From: JAAEQG01 sp023133475
GTDB lineage: Bacteria; Planctomycetota; Phycisphaerae; UBA1845
Direction of reading: 5' to 3'
Assembly (NCBI GenBank): GCA_030631415.1
Contig: DAOVLE010000021.1
Span: forward strand, 1 to 35,959
Length of the DNA: 35,959 nucleotides
Position 1 is the first letter of the stretch. Each line of letters begins with the position of its first letter. The notes below the pieces were generated by a model, which was not told the DNA's origin, did not search any database, and saw only the letters and a list, made by a program, of their open reading frames with translations. A program made the translations under genes and the position numbers. Shown piece after piece: positions 1-8,248 of the stretch.

Positions 1-675
1 AGGTGTAAGGCCCGGTGCCAAGCGTAGCCGTCGGAGAACCGCCGACCACCGGATCGGTCCCGTTCGAGCAGATCTCATAATCGGGTCCGGCATCGGCTAC
101 AGGCTGCTCCCAAATCGTGATCAGGGCGCAGTCCTCCGGCTCGCTGAAGCAGCCGTTGTCGTCGGTGACCACTACGCAGATCGTATAGGTGAACTCTCCA
201 CCGGCAGCCGCATAGGCGGCGTCAAGATCAAACGTCGGGTTGGCCGCCGTGGTGCTGCTCAGGTAAGCCGCTCCACTGCCCGTCCACAGATAGGTGTAAG
301 GACCGGTGCCAAGCGTGGCCGTCGGAGTGCCACCGACCACCGGATCGGTGCCGTTTGAGCAGATCGCATAATCGGGTCCGGCATCGGCAACCGGCTGCTC
401 CCAAATCGTGATGTCGGCACAGTCGATCAAGGCGCTCACGCACCCGTTGGCATCGGTAACCTCCACGCATACCGTATAGGTGAACTCTCCACCAGCAGCG
501 GCATAGGCGGCGTCAAGATCAAACGTCGGGTTGGCCGCCGTCGTATCGCTCAGGTAAGCCGCTCCGCTACCCGTCCACACGTATGTGTAAGGCGGTAGGC
601 CGTTGCTGCCGGTCGGAGAACCGCCAACCACCGGATCAGACCCGTTCGAGCAGATCTCATAATCAAGCCCGGCAT
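1..675 (-). repeat. 291-bp tandem coding repeats (PKD-like modules)
   Basis: The motif coding for 'VADAGPDY' recurs at about 91, 382 and 673, a spacing of exactly 291 bp (97 codons). Long stretches are nearly identical in DNA, for example around 200-260 and 490-550. The units encode Ig/PKD-like domains of the giant secreted protein. High DNA identity suggests recent duplication or gene conversion; more units may lie beyond the left edge. Confidence 0.85.
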
Positions 676-3568
676 CGGCGACGGGCAGCTCGTTGACCAC
701 CACATCGGTCTGGTCTGCGAACTCACACCCGTTGCTGTTGGTGATAGTCAGGTAATAGGTTCCCTCATTAACCTGTGCGGCGTTGGGGATCGTCGGGTCC
801 TGGAGACTAGAAGCAAAACTGTCCGGACCGGTCCACGCATAGGTGTACGGTGGGTTCGGGCCGACGCCAGGATCTGGATCACCGTACAGCTCGATGGTGG
901 TGTTCTCGCAGACCGGGCTGTTGCTCGACGCGACCGCTTCCGTGTCATCGATGCTGATCGGATCGGAGTCCACCTTGTTCGGCAGAATCGTGGTGTTATC
1001 GGCTGTTCGGGTGAGCTTGGTCTTGAGGGCTCCGGCGTCCGGGCGGAAGTCCACGGTGCTTATGCCTTCGGCAATTGCCTTGAAGCGTAGGGTTGCCACC
1101 GTGAAGGGTCCAACGCCCGGCCCAACGCCGCCGCCGCCGAGCTGGTTGTAGCTCAGTGCGTAAATCACGTACCCGGGAGTCCCGCCGAAGTTATCGAGCA
1201 GGGCAATCCTGCTCCAGCCGGCTGCCTCTGCGCTGTCGCAGGGTGGCGAAGCCGTGCCCCGGCAGAGCGACATCAGGGAGGTGTCGTACTGCATCAGCAC
1301 CTGCACACCGTTGATCATGTCGTCCAGGCCGTGGACATTCAGCTCCACCTCGATGATGCCGCCGTTAGTGTTGCAGTCCAACCCGGAGACGACATCCAGC
1401 GACACAAACGGCGCAGTCGCCGCCCACCACGGGCAATAATCGACGTTGTCGGTAACCGCGTCGCCGGCACCATCGGCATTGAGGTCATCGGCGGAGTTGG
1501 CGTTGCAATCCCCAGGCCCATCGACCTCGCTCGTGCCAGTCGCATCAAGCGGACCACTCGCATCGCCCCACCAGTTGTTGGTGGCATCGAGGGTATTGGC
1601 GGAGTCGAGGTTTTCCACACCGAGGGTGTTGCCGCTGATGTTGTTCGTATTCAGCGCCACACTATTCGCGGAGGACCGCACCTGGACTCCCGCCGTACCA
1701 CTGTTTGTGATGGTATTGCCTGTCACGCTGATATTGGTAAGCGTCTGCACGCCACCACTGTAGCCAATCACCACACCGCGAGGGAAGCCGTCAACCGAGT
1801 TGTTCGTCACCTGCACATCGTCCTGGGCCCGCTGGTCGAAGTCCAGCACCACGATGCCTTGCCCGGCGTCGGCGCTCGCACTTGTTGCCATCGTGTTATC
1901 GAGGATCTTGACCATCGAACGCTCGGTGAAGGCACAGCGGTACGCTTTGCCAGAGTATGTATTGTCCTCGATAGTCACGTAATCAACGACAGTCTCACCC
2001 TGATGGTTGATGAACACCGCGTCATACAGCCCAGCAGGAGTTCCGGTGAAGGTGTTGTCGTGGATGTGCAAACCATCGATGTCGCTGTTGTACCCGAGGA
2101 CATCGTCGCGATAGGTCTGGATCACGACACAAAAGCCACCCGTATTGGCGTCAACGCCGTAACCGATAGAGATGAAGTTGTTGTCGTAGATCTCGATGTT
2201 CTCTCCGCTCAGCACAATTCCGCTGGAGTAGTAGTCCTCCGGCACATCGGGGCTCTCGATGTCGAACCCGTGGAGCTTGACCCCATCAGACAGGATCTCG
2301 ATGTTGGGATTAGCCAGCGGCCAGTTGGTCTGCGGCTCGACGGCGACGCCTTTGATGGTGGTGCCGCCAGCCACGATCTCGAGATTGTCCTTGCCCGCCG
2401 GGATAAGGATATCCCCTACATACGTCCCGGACGTAACGGTGATCGTATCGCCGGCCGAAGCGTTGTCGATGGCATCCTGGATGGAGTCGTCGACGACCCA
2501 CGTCATCGGGCTACTGCCGGGGGTTGCACCCAGCCATGGCGAGTAGTCCACGTTAACTGAAACCGCGTCGCCAGAGCCCGGGCCTTCACCACCAGGACCA
2601 CTGGCATCGCCCCACCAGTTGTTCTCTCCATCGACGAGAACCGCCGTGGAATCGGTAAATATGCCGGTATCATTGCCGTGGATGTCGTTAAAGTTAGCGG
2701 TCACGACGGTTGCGTCGGTTTCAAGATAGCCAACCCCGATACCCGCCGTGTTATCCGTTAGGGTATTATTCGTGAATGTCCCAACGGTACCTGGCGCGTG
2801 GTAATCGGTCGCGATCATTCCGGCAGAGGTTGAACCGTTGCTCGATAACACGCCTCTGCAGTTCGTGACGGTATTGTTTGTACACGTGGCTGTGGCGCCA
2901 CCGCTGAGTTCGATCCCGTAGTCCAACCAGTCACCAACGCCTTTGCCGGTGTAGGTGTTGTTGTGGATGGTCCGTGTGGATCCGGCACCGAAGACGAATA
3001 TGCCGATGCGGGCGATATTGCTGAAGTCGCAGCCTTCCACCCGCGCAACTTCGCCGGGATCGGAATCATACAGGCAAACTCCGCGGCCCTGATCGCTGGA
3101 CAACGTATACCAGATATTGCGGAAGGTGCAGTCGCTAATCGTTCCGTGGCCGTGCGAAAGGATGCCAATGAAGACTTTCTTCCCTGTGCCGCTGGAATTC
3201 CCATCGCCGTCCAGAATGACGTTGTCGAGATCGAAACGTATCCCGTCGTTTACCAGGAACCATGCGCGGGTGTCGCCGGTGTCGCCGGTGTCCGTTCCCG
3301 CCATGATGACCGGTTTGTCACTCGGGTCGCCGCTGATGGTCAGGTCCACGCCGATGACGATCTGGCCGGACTCGACATACGTCCCCGGCTCGACGTGGAT
3401 GACGTCGTCCGCGACCGCAGCGCCAACTGCCGCCTGGATCGTGCTGTAGCAAGGCGTGCCGCCGCTGCACGTACCCGATGAGTTTACATAAAGGTCGCCC
3501 GCCCTGGCCGTGCTGGGGATCGCAAAGGCCACGGCTGCCACCGCCAAAAACAACATACATTTTCTCAT
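1..3568 (-). CDS. Giant secreted beta-helix / cohesin-like / PKD-repeat protein (C-terminus beyond window)
   Basis: One open frame runs from ATG at 3568 to the left edge (at least 1189 codons, no stop seen), so the C-terminus is missing. AAGGAG lies 8 nt before the ATG. Residues 1-24 form a signal peptide (basic start MRK, hydrophobic core, cleavage near TARA-GD). Residues about 30-700 are parallel beta-helix with a periplasmic copper-binding/pectate-lyase-like look: N-rich turns, 'STIQAAVGAA', and two 'NNWWGDASGP' rungs. About 715-870 resembles a cohesin-type domain ('VELNVHGLDDMINGVQV', 'ATLRFKAIAEG'). From about 880 come Ig/PKD-like modules, the last ones near-identical 97-aa repeats with 'ICSNGTDPVVGG'. 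Probably an exported surface or extracellular protein; the enzymatic role, if any, is unknown. The overlapping plus-strand reading frames in this stretch are antisense shadows. Confidence 0.85.
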   Translation of the reverse strand, partial: MRKCMLFLAVAAVAFAIPSTARAGDLYVNSSGTCSGGTPCYSTIQAAVGAAVADDVIHVEPGTYVESGQIVIGVDLTISGDPSDKPVIMAGTDTGDTGDTRAWFLVNDGIRFDLDNVILDGDGNSSGTGKKVFIGILSHGHGTISDCTFRNIWYTLSSDQGRGVCLYDSDPGEVARVEGCDFSNIARIGIFVFGAGSTRTIHNNTYTGKGVGDWLDYGIELSGGATATCTNNTVTNCRGVLSSNGSTSAGMIATDYHAPGTVGTFTNNTLTDNTAGIGVGYLETDATVVTANFNDIHGNDTGIFTDSTAVLVDGENNWWGDASGPGGEGPGSGDAVSVNVDYSPWLGATPGSSPMTWVVDDSIQDAIDNASAGDTITVTSGTYVGDILIPAGKDNLEIVAGGTTIKGVAVEPQTNWPLANPNIEILSDGVKLHGFDIESPDVPEDYYSSGIVLSGENIEIYDNNFISIGYGVDANTGGFCVVIQTYRDDVLGYNSDIDGLHIHDNTFTGTPAGLYDAVFINHQGETVVDYVTIEDNTYSGKAYRCAFTERSMVKILDNTMATSASADAGQGIVVLDFDQRAQDDVQVTNNSVDGFPRGVVIGYSGGVQTLTNISVTGNTITNSGTAGVQVRSSANSVALNTNNISGNTLGVENLDSANTLDATNNWWGDASGPLDATGTSEVDGPGDCNANSADDLNADGAGDAVTDNVDYCPWWAATAPFVSLDVVSGLDCNTNGGIIEVELNVHGLDDMINGVQVLMQYDTSLMSLCRGTASPPCDSAEAAGWSRIALLDNFGGTPGYVIYALSYNQLGGGGVGPGVGPFTVATLRFKAIAEGISTVDFRPDAGALKTKLTRTADNTTILPNKVDSDPISIDDTEAVASSNSPVCENTTIELYGDPDPGVGPNPPYTYAWTGPDSFASSLQDPTIPNAAQVNEGTYYLTITNSNGCEFADQTDVVVNELPVADAGLDYEICSNGSDPVVGGSPTGSNGLPPYTYVWTGSGAAYLSDTTAANPTFDLDAAYAAAGGEFTYTVCVEVTDANGCVSALIDCADITIWEQPVADAGPDYAICSNGTDPVVGGTPTATLGTGPYTYLWTGSGAAYLSSTTAANPTFDLDAAYAAAGGEFTYTICVVVTDDNGCFSEPEDCALITIWEQPVADAGPDYEICSNGTDPVVGGSPTATLGTGPYT

Positions 3569-4530
3569 TTTAACGCTCCTTAGCACTAACTCCGGGCGAT
3601 CTGGCGATCACCCCATTTAACCCACTGCCTTGAACCGGTTACCCAAGGATTTTGCTGTCCGCTGCAAACTACTCTGCGGTTAAACATGCCGCACAATCCA
3701 TCCCCACTCCTCTATTCAACAATCGTTGGCCAACAGCCTAACCCCTAATCCGCACCCTCCTTTCGTTCGGCCACCAGCCACTTCGCTCTCATGATGCGCC
3801 ATACGCTGTCGTCCCAGGCGAAAATCAAAACCTGGAGGCCCTCTACGTAAGCCTCCCCATTCCGTATCCTTCACCATGCTCCGACTTTCCTTGCAAATTC
3901 TCAGAAACGATACCCAGACCCACCAATGCGGTCTGCCTCGATTCGTTTCCAAACCACCTGAAACCAACACAGACGGTTTACCGGGGCGGACTCAAAAATA
4001 GCCGATGTGCCCTGCCTGCCATACCGGTGATGAATTTGTGCCTGCGGAAAACCTCACCATGTCAGATGCACTTCATAACCACAGACGCAACCTCAATAAC
4101 CCATCAGCCGCATCGGAGACCCTAAAAACAAAACCCACAACCACAAACCCACATTGCAAATTCCCAAACAAAGTCCCCAATAAGATAGGTTTCGCAGGTT
4201 AAAGGGCCTCCCAGCCAAACACACAGCACGCACTTCTCCGGCATTCAGGTTGATACGAAACACCCTACTCGCCGTTAGACGATTTGAAACGTAAAAGAGA
4301 GATCGCCTCTCAACGTCTCTCTCTCTCTACTCTCCCGATTAGCCATAAGGGGCATTGGTAACTGAATACTTCCTTCACCCCTACCATAATCCCTATTCTA
4401 ACCTATCCAGTTTATCACGCAACAAAAAATACCAAAAAAAGCAACCCACTATCACTTAAAGCAGCACTTTGTTTGCCGGGCGGATTATGACCAATTAGCC
4501 TGGGTGTGGCCATATTGTGTGGCATCAGGC
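3569..4530. other. Gene-free intergenic region
   Basis: About 960 bp upstream of the giant secreted protein. Short open frames exist on both strands, but none has a convincing ribosome-binding site or protein-like composition. The part from about 4080 to 4460 is AT-richer and has a CT-rich run near 4305-4335. The promoter of the minus-strand gene must lie in the first few hundred bases, but I cannot pick out a confident -35/-10 pair. Confidence 0.6.
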
Positions 4531-4725
4531 GGGTGGCCCACCCCTTTAGGGGCTGTCGATAAAGTGGGTTTCCGGTGTCCACGAAATGTTTATCAGGATT
4601 GAAATACCTGGTTTCCAGTCCCGAGAAGCTTTTCGTAAGCGACTGGGACGACTTTATCGACAGCCCCTTTAGCGGTGGGGGGGCCGAATCCTGACGCGAT
4701 TCGTGTTCCCAGGGCTTAAACCCCA
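4531..4725. repeat. Palindromic element A, copy 1, interrupted by element B
   Basis: The left arm starts GGGTGGCCCA at 4531 and the right part resumes with TTTAGCGGTGGGGG at 4668. The two are separated by element B at 4549-4667. The 40 bp before the left arm (about 4502-4540, containing GGCATCAGGCGGGTGGCCCA) is nearly the same as the sequence leading into the copy at 25300, so the repeat unit extends beyond the palindrome. This copy is degenerate on the right, with GATTCGTGTTCCCAGGGCTT replacing the usual arm. Confidence 0.75.
4549..4667. mobile_element. MITE-like element B, copy 1 (119 bp)
   Basis: The inverted ends are GGGGCTGTCGATAAAGT on the left and ACTTTATCGACAGCCCC on the right, 17 bp and complementary. 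The element is flanked by the direct repeat TTTA at 4545-4548 and 4668-4671, which looks like a 4-bp target-site duplication. It has no coding capacity. The interior differs from the copies at 25367 and 28898, although the length matches the copy at 28898 (119 bp). It is inserted in element A at the same TTTA/TAAA target as the other two copies. Confidence 0.75.
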
Positions 4726-4744
4726 ATACGGTTCACTTTCAAGG

Positions 4745-5112
4745 ATAACAATTGATTGTTGGAACGATGTTTGCGATTGCGGAGGAGATGGTAATGCTCG
4801 GCCATTTTTTTGCCGAAGTTGGACATCTTTTTTTTGACCACACGCGGGTTGATGTGGTTCTCCCGGCGCGGCAGGCGGCCTTGGCTGATGTGTTTGATCA
4901 TCGCGGGATACAGGTCCGCCTCCAGCAGGGTGGTCACCAGTCGGTGGAGTTTGCCGTGACCGGTTCGATTCGGCTGGTCCAGGGTGTATTCGATGACCCG
5001 CACAACCGGACAGGAAGATGGCCTGTATCTGGGGATAGGCACCCAATCGGGTACGTGCTTGAGAAAGCGCCGACTTGGACGGTGGGAGTTTCGCTTCCCA
5101 AACCAGAAACAA
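4745..5112 (-). pseudogene. Decayed IS4-family DDE transposase remnant
   Basis: Two reading frames carry recognisable pieces of an IS4-type transposase. The N-terminal motif 'PSKSALSQARTRLG' (about 5080-5030) is followed in another frame by the C-terminal part 'RVIEYTLDQPNRTGHGKLHR' from about 5000, then 'NPRVVKKKMSNFGKK' to about 4750. The catalytic DDE core between these motifs is missing, so an internal deletion and a frameshift have inactivated it. No terminal inverted repeats or target duplication could be paired. A plus-strand frame across the same DNA is an antisense shadow. The fragment lies 400 bp left of the tRNA, outside the island. Confidence 0.75.
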
Positions 5113-5465
5113 GGCCCGCCGTTGCCGGCAAACGCCTGATCCGTCGGCTGTGGCGACCGGTTTGGGTCAAAACCGCACGTATGGTTTCTGACCGTATTGG
5201 GGCTAGACCCGGCATTTATGCCAGGCCTATCGCGACGCAATGCCGTGGGATTGTGGCGTCATTTGAGTTCGCGCTATGTCGCATGATTTCCATCACTTCC
5301 GCAGGGGGGCTTAGAAGAGGATGCCGGTGGGAGCCTGGGTGCTTCCTCTCAGGTCCTTCCTTTGTTGCCTGTTCACCACGGGTTTACTGAATATTTACAC
5401 TTAACGGCTGCCGTTGGTGGTACAAGTGTTTTATGGATTGTGGTTACATTTGTGCAAAATCGAGG
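5113..5465. other. Intergenic stretch between transposase remnant and tRNA
   Basis: About 350 bp with no supportable gene. It contains a degenerate copy of palindromic repeat C (5203-5230). Otherwise nothing recognised. Confidence 0.5.
5203..5230. repeat. Palindromic repeat C, degenerate copy
   Basis: CTAGACCCGGCATTTATGCC followed by AGGCCTAT. It matches the cleaner copies near 29071, 29185 and 35938 (consensus core TAGGCCCGGCATTTATGCC). The core CCGGCATTTATGCCGG is self-complementary except at its centre. Confidence 0.7.
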
Positions 5466-5494
5466 TTGACAGCTTGCCAAACGTCGCGTAAGAG
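5466..5494 (+). promoter_or_regulatory. Candidate promoter of tRNA-fMet
   Basis: A perfect -35 TTGACA at 5466-5471 is followed after 17 bp by a weak -10 TAAGAG at 5489-5494, just 14 bp before the tRNA. The -35 and spacing are good; the -10 matches only partly. Confidence 0.5.
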
Positions 5495-5507
5495 TATGTT
5501 CAAATGT

Positions 5508-5580
5508 TGCGGGGTAGAGCAGTTGGCAGCTCGTCGGGCTCATAACCCGGAGGTCGCAGGTTCGAGTCCTGCCCCCGCTA
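5508..5580 (+). tRNA. Initiator tRNA-fMet (CAT)
   Basis: A full cloverleaf folds over 73 nt: acceptor GCGGGG/CCCCGC, D-stem GAGC/GCTC, anticodon stem TCGGG/CCCGG with loop CTCATAA (anticodon CAT), five-base variable loop, T-arm GCAGG-TTCGAGT-CCTGC and discriminator A73. Initiator features are present: three G-C pairs at the bottom of the anticodon stem, an A11-U24 pair, and an unpaired 1-72 position (here U1 x U72 rather than the usual C x A). CCA is not encoded. The 3' part is the attachment site of the island that follows. Confidence 0.93.
5539..5576 (+). other. attL: left attachment site in tRNA-fMet 3' half
   Basis: These 38 nt run from the anticodon loop to the acceptor stem and recur at 21133-21170 in the same orientation with a single mismatch (C5548 versus T21142). 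Placement in the 3' half of a tRNA, with an integrase remnant immediately downstream, is the standard arrangement for tyrosine-recombinase integration. Confidence 0.88.
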
Positions 5581-5594
5581 TTTGCGTAAAGCTA

Positions 5595-5628
5595 GCAGAG
5601 GCAACCACTTAGGTGCCTCTGCTTTTTT
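5595..5628 (+). terminator. Rho-independent terminator after tRNA-fMet
   Basis: A perfect 9-bp stem GCAGAGGCA / TGCCTCTGC with a 10-nt loop is followed by TTTTTT at 5623-5628. It lies 14 bp after the tRNA 3' end, inside the island's left end. Confidence 0.88.
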
Positions 5629-5765
5629 GTTGGGACGTCGCAAAACGGCCGATTGCAGTAAAATTGCAGTGCGCAGTTGCGCGTCATCGTCCCGACACCC
5701 ACGTAGCGACAGCCTCCGCCAGGCTCTAGCGGAGCCCGGCAACGGGCCCGGGAAGGACGGCTGTC

Positions 5766-6200
5766 GTGGCCAGTTTGTACAAGCGTGGGAAACGGTATTG
5801 GATCGGGTACACCCTGAACGGGGAGCGGGTCGAGCGGTCGCGAGCCAAACCGCAGACGGACAAGTACGCCCGTGCCCACGTCAAGGTGAGACTCCTGGAA
5901 GACCTTAGTCCCGAACTCATCAATTGCTTCCTCTCCGCCCGCATCGAGCACGACGCCTGGTCAGCCAAGACCGTCAACCTGATGCGTCAGGTGATCCACC
6001 GCCTCTTCTCCTACGCGATCAAGCACTACGCCGCGCTGATTCCGGAGGCCATGCACGACTCGGTTGAGTTCGAGCCGGCTGCGCGCGACGAACCAAAGCC
6101 GGACGACACGCGTGAGTTGCTGGAGAATATCCTCAAGGAAGTGAGCGGAAAGCCGGAGGAGCCGAGTGACGAACCCCGGCTGCGTGTTGTTCGAGGCTGA
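5766..6200 (+). pseudogene. Tyrosine recombinase (integrase) N-terminal remnant
   Basis: A GTG start preceded by GGAAGGACGG gives 144 aa. Residues 1-40 look like the Arm-type N-terminal domain of tyrosine recombinases ('MASLYKRGKRYWIGYTLNGE'), and about 50-95 like a SAM-like core-binding domain ('SAKTVNLMRQVIHRLFSYAI'). The join around residues 40-45 appears to skip part of the arm/core linker. The catalytic domain with the R-H-R-Y residues is absent; the protein ends in a charged tail. Typical integrases of this kind are about 350-400 aa. Position 186 bp downstream of the tRNA attachment site supports its being the island's own integrase, now inactive. Confidence 0.8.
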
Positions 6201-6207
6201 GCATCCG

Positions 6208-6907
6208 TTACTCGACGGTTTCGCGTGACTCCAGCCAGTCCTCGATATCGCGCCAGCCACACGACGCCGGCATCGTCGCCCCGGATTCGTGCCACATCGT
6301 CGGCTGTCAGCCTCGACGGATAGAGCAGGATCCGCAGGCGATCGAGGTCGTAGTGTGCCCGCACGCTGTACTGAACTGTCGAGACCAGTCGAACGACGTA
6401 CCGGGACCACTCCTTCACCTGTCGGATCGTACCGATGGCCATCGCCCCGGCACGGTGACCGTGGGCATCGAGTGCTGAGCCGCTTCCCTGCGGCTCCCGA
6501 TCCTTGTCACGTCGTGTGGTTGCTGTGGATGCCACGTGGCTGTCCGGGGCGAGCTCGTCTGGGCCAGAAGTGCGACCGGCTTTCGGTTTACTCACTCTGG
6601 TCATGATGGGTGTTGCTCCTGATTCCTCCGTCGGCAACACGTCGCCTTCGGCCAACAGGCCATGGACGCCGCACAGCGGGCAGTCGTCCCGACGTGTAGT
6701 GCGGGCCACCAAAGTCTCGGCGGTGAGTTGGTCGTAGTGGGCGTAGTCCCAGCGGCCGAACTCCTCGCCGTGGACAAGGGCCAGGAACGCGGCCATTCCC
6801 AACTGGGCGGTTGTGGCGTTAAGGTTGACGACCGAAGGCGTGGCGTCGGCTCGATGGCCTTGGACGTACCCCTGGGCGGCGTGCTCCACCTTACGAGAGT
6901 CGTCCAT
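6208..6907 (-). pseudogene. ThiF/E1-like activating enzyme, C-terminal remnant
   Basis: From ATG at 6907 the frame gives 'GYVQGHRADATPSVVNLNAT', then a 'WDYAHYDQLTAETLVAR' segment and a 'DDCPLCG' cysteine pair. This is the usual end of a ThiF-family E1 adenylating domain. The nucleotide-binding Rossmann part (GxGxxG) and the catalytic cysteine region are missing. After about 100 residues the frame stays open through a stretch starting 'MTRVSKPKAG' (6604) of unknown identity. Near 6285 protein-like sequence switches frame to a short piece containing 'CGWRDIEDWLESRETVE' ending at 6208. It overlaps the E2 remnant by 17 nt. Most likely a deletion joined E2 to E1. The same open frame continues opposite the integrase, where it is a shadow. 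Confidence 0.65.
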
Positions 6908-7040
6908 GAGTTCCGTTGAATCCGGGGGGAAGCTTGAATTCATGGACGACCAACCACTTCCCGTCGTCGGAGATCGAAAGTGGGTAGCCGATCGACAAGA
7001 CCCGCAGGTGCTCGTCCAGGATGGCTGCATTGCTTGGCAT
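6891..7040 (-). pseudogene. Prokaryotic E2-like (Prok-E2_E type) N-terminal remnant
   Basis: ATG at 7040 follows GGAGG with 7-nt spacing. Only 3 nt separate it from the stop of the ubiquitin-like gene, so the two were clearly co-translated. The 49 codons read 'LDEHLRVLSIGYPLSISDDG' and then 'HEFKLPPGFN', which matches the start of the bacterial E2-fold family found in ubiquitin-like operons, whose 'LPPGY/F' strand precedes the 'LPPxYP' motif. The similarity ends at 'PPGFN', followed by seven out-of-family residues and a stop. The catalytic part is lost. Family assignment is by motif recognition only. Confidence 0.6.
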
Positions 7041-7043
7041 GGA

Positions 7044-7265
7044 TTATCCTCCGTTCTTATGAATTGGCCCGTCCATGTAGTGGTCCCCGGGCCGGGCACA
7101 GATTTCATCACCGGGGTTGACGACCTGGTTGCTGCCGTCGCGGTTTTGCCGGATCACGAGTCGATCCGGCGAGATGCCGGCTGCCTTCTTGATGGCGTCG
7201 ACATCGATGGTTCCATCGTCCCTAGTCGGAACGTCAAGTTCCTTGCCGTTGATCATGCATAGCAT
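7044..7265 (-). CDS. Small ubiquitin-like protein with C-terminal Gly-Gly
   Basis: 73 aa from ATG at 7265 (AGGAG 9 nt upstream). An alternative ATG lies three codons in ('MINGKELDVP'). It reads as a beta-grasp-sized domain of the multi-ubiquitin/Prok-Ub type: a strand 'MINGKELDVP', a helix 'DVDAIKKAAGIS', strands 'RLVIRQNRDGSNQVVNPGDE', and an end '...HKNGG'. Ending exactly in Gly-Gly is the mature form expected of a protein that an E1 can adenylate and attach to targets. Downstream are the E2 and E1 remnants, 3 nt away. The gene itself shows no damage, but its conjugation enzymes here are truncated, so it is probably an orphan unless enzymes are supplied from elsewhere. Confidence 0.72.
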   Translation of the reverse strand: MLCMINGKELDVPTRDDGTIDVDAIKKAAGISPDRLVIRQNRDGSNQVVNPGDEICARPGDHYMDGPIHKNGG

Positions 7266-7313
7266 TGTGCTTGTCTCCTGTTTAGATGTTTGGTGTTTCT
7301 TGAACAGACACCG

Positions 7314-7778
7314 CTAAACCATCGCCATGATGAGCCCGGCCGTGATGGTGCGCACGACGACGAGCGCGGTGAGCACGGTCACACATGGGGCCCACGAGGG
7401 AACGGTACGCCCTCGCCATTTCGTCAACCGCCGGTTGGCATACTCGATGGGTCCTTCGATGGCCCGTCGGAGTATGTGATGGCGGGACTCTGGGAAGTCG
7501 ATCGCGAAGCGGCGGAGCAAGAAATAGGCGGCTGCGACGATCAGATACGTGTCGATTGCCGCCACGACGATCCCCAAGGGGCTCGCGAACATTGGAATCG
7601 GGATTACGATCATTCCGCCCTCCTTCAAGGTCAGCGGTTTGAGCGACGCGCGCGTGCAGAATGCTTTGTAGGCGTCGTAAGCGTCGCCGGACCCTACAAG
7701 GTCCTTCCGCTTCGCCCGGATCCTCTCGATGATCCCCGCCAGGGCCGCCTGGAGCTGCGCCGGCGCCGTTCGGATCAT
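7314..7778 (-). CDS. Small membrane protein of unknown function, first gene of Ubl cluster
   Basis: 154 aa from ATG at 7778; ends 48 bp before the ubiquitin-like gene on the same strand. An N-terminal amphipathic/charged segment (about 1-50, 'IIERIRAKRKDLVG') is followed by one long or two closely spaced hydrophobic segments (about 55-90, 'GIVVAAIDTYLIVAAAYFLL') and a C-terminal hydrophobic segment (about 128-154). I do not recognise the family. Position at the head of the ubiquitin-like operon suggests a partner role or simply a neighbour gene. Its start codon overlaps head-to-head with the plus-strand Cys-cluster fragment. Confidence 0.55.
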   Translation of the reverse strand: MIRTAPAQLQAALAGIIERIRAKRKDLVGSGDAYDAYKAFCTRASLKPLTLKEGGMIVIPIPMFASPLGIVVAAIDTYLIVAAAYFLLRRFAIDFPESRHHILRRAIEGPIEYANRRLTKWRGRTVPSWAPCVTVLTALVVVRTITAGLIMAMV

Positions 7779-8079
7779 GGTTGTGTACCGGTCCTGCTCA
7801 ATCTGGCGGGCGGCGTTGCTCGAGCTGCAGGTTGGGCCCTACAGGGTAACGCGGCGCGAGTTGGAGGAGGAAGAGAAGGTCGCCCTACTCGCCTGCGGCA
7901 CCGACAATCCCTGCCGGTGTCTCGGGCCAGAAAATCGGTGCACCATCTACGCGACGCGCCCCAACGCCTGCGTCGCGTTCGAAGCCGGAAGCCAGAAATG
8001 TCAGAACGCCAGGGCTGAGTTCGGCATCGGCCCGTTGCCTCCTCTCCTTCCGACAATCCCTCCTCAGGCCCCCGTCTGA
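7777..8079 (+). pseudogene. YkgJ-type cysteine-cluster protein fragment
   Basis: The open frame gives about 100 aa from ATG at 7777 (an in-frame ATG at 7729 lies inside the opposite gene). The part 'CRCLGPENRCTIYATRPNAC' followed by 'C..AR..FGIGPLP' matches the C-terminal cysteine motif of YkgJ-family (putative zinc/iron-chelating) proteins. Their N-terminal CxxCxxxCC motif is missing; the first 35 residues look unrelated. Probably a 5'-truncated gene. The start overlaps the start of the minus-strand membrane protein, an unlikely natural arrangement that also points to a deletion junction. Confidence 0.5.
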
Positions 8080-8191
8080 CAGACACATCTTCGTCGGCAA
8101 CCCAAACCATCGGAAAAACTCAACGGACTGAGCCTGATTGGCGCAAGTCAAGTGCGCGCGTGCGCACGACGCCGTCAGGCCAAGTCCTGCA

Positions 8192-8217
8192 ACACCATGC
8201 GACTTACGGCATGGTGT
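8192..8217. promoter_or_regulatory. Inverted repeat upstream of GHKL ATPase gene
   Basis: Perfect 9-bp arms ACACCATGC and GCATGGTGT with an 8-nt gap, ending 32 bp before the start codon of the GHKL gene. It could be an operator or a 5'-UTR hairpin; no T-run follows. Confidence 0.5.
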
Positions 8218-8248
8218 CGCATGAACAACCATGTGGAGGAACAAGAAA

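Noticed and set aside
1331..2560. 409-codon plus-strand open frame
   Set aside because: Lies antisense to the beta-helix gene, has no ribosome site, and its residue pattern is a mirror of the N/D/G-rich minus-strand protein.
3716..4202. Small open frames in the gene-free region
   Set aside because: No ribosome sites, no recognisable composition or neighbours; treated as chance.
4531..4725. Intrinsic terminator
   Set aside because: Strong inverted repeats but no T-run; structure and dispersed copies fit a repeat element better.
4752..5390. 212-codon plus-strand open frame
   Set aside because: Antisense to the transposase remnant, whose minus-strand frames give recognisable IS4 motifs.
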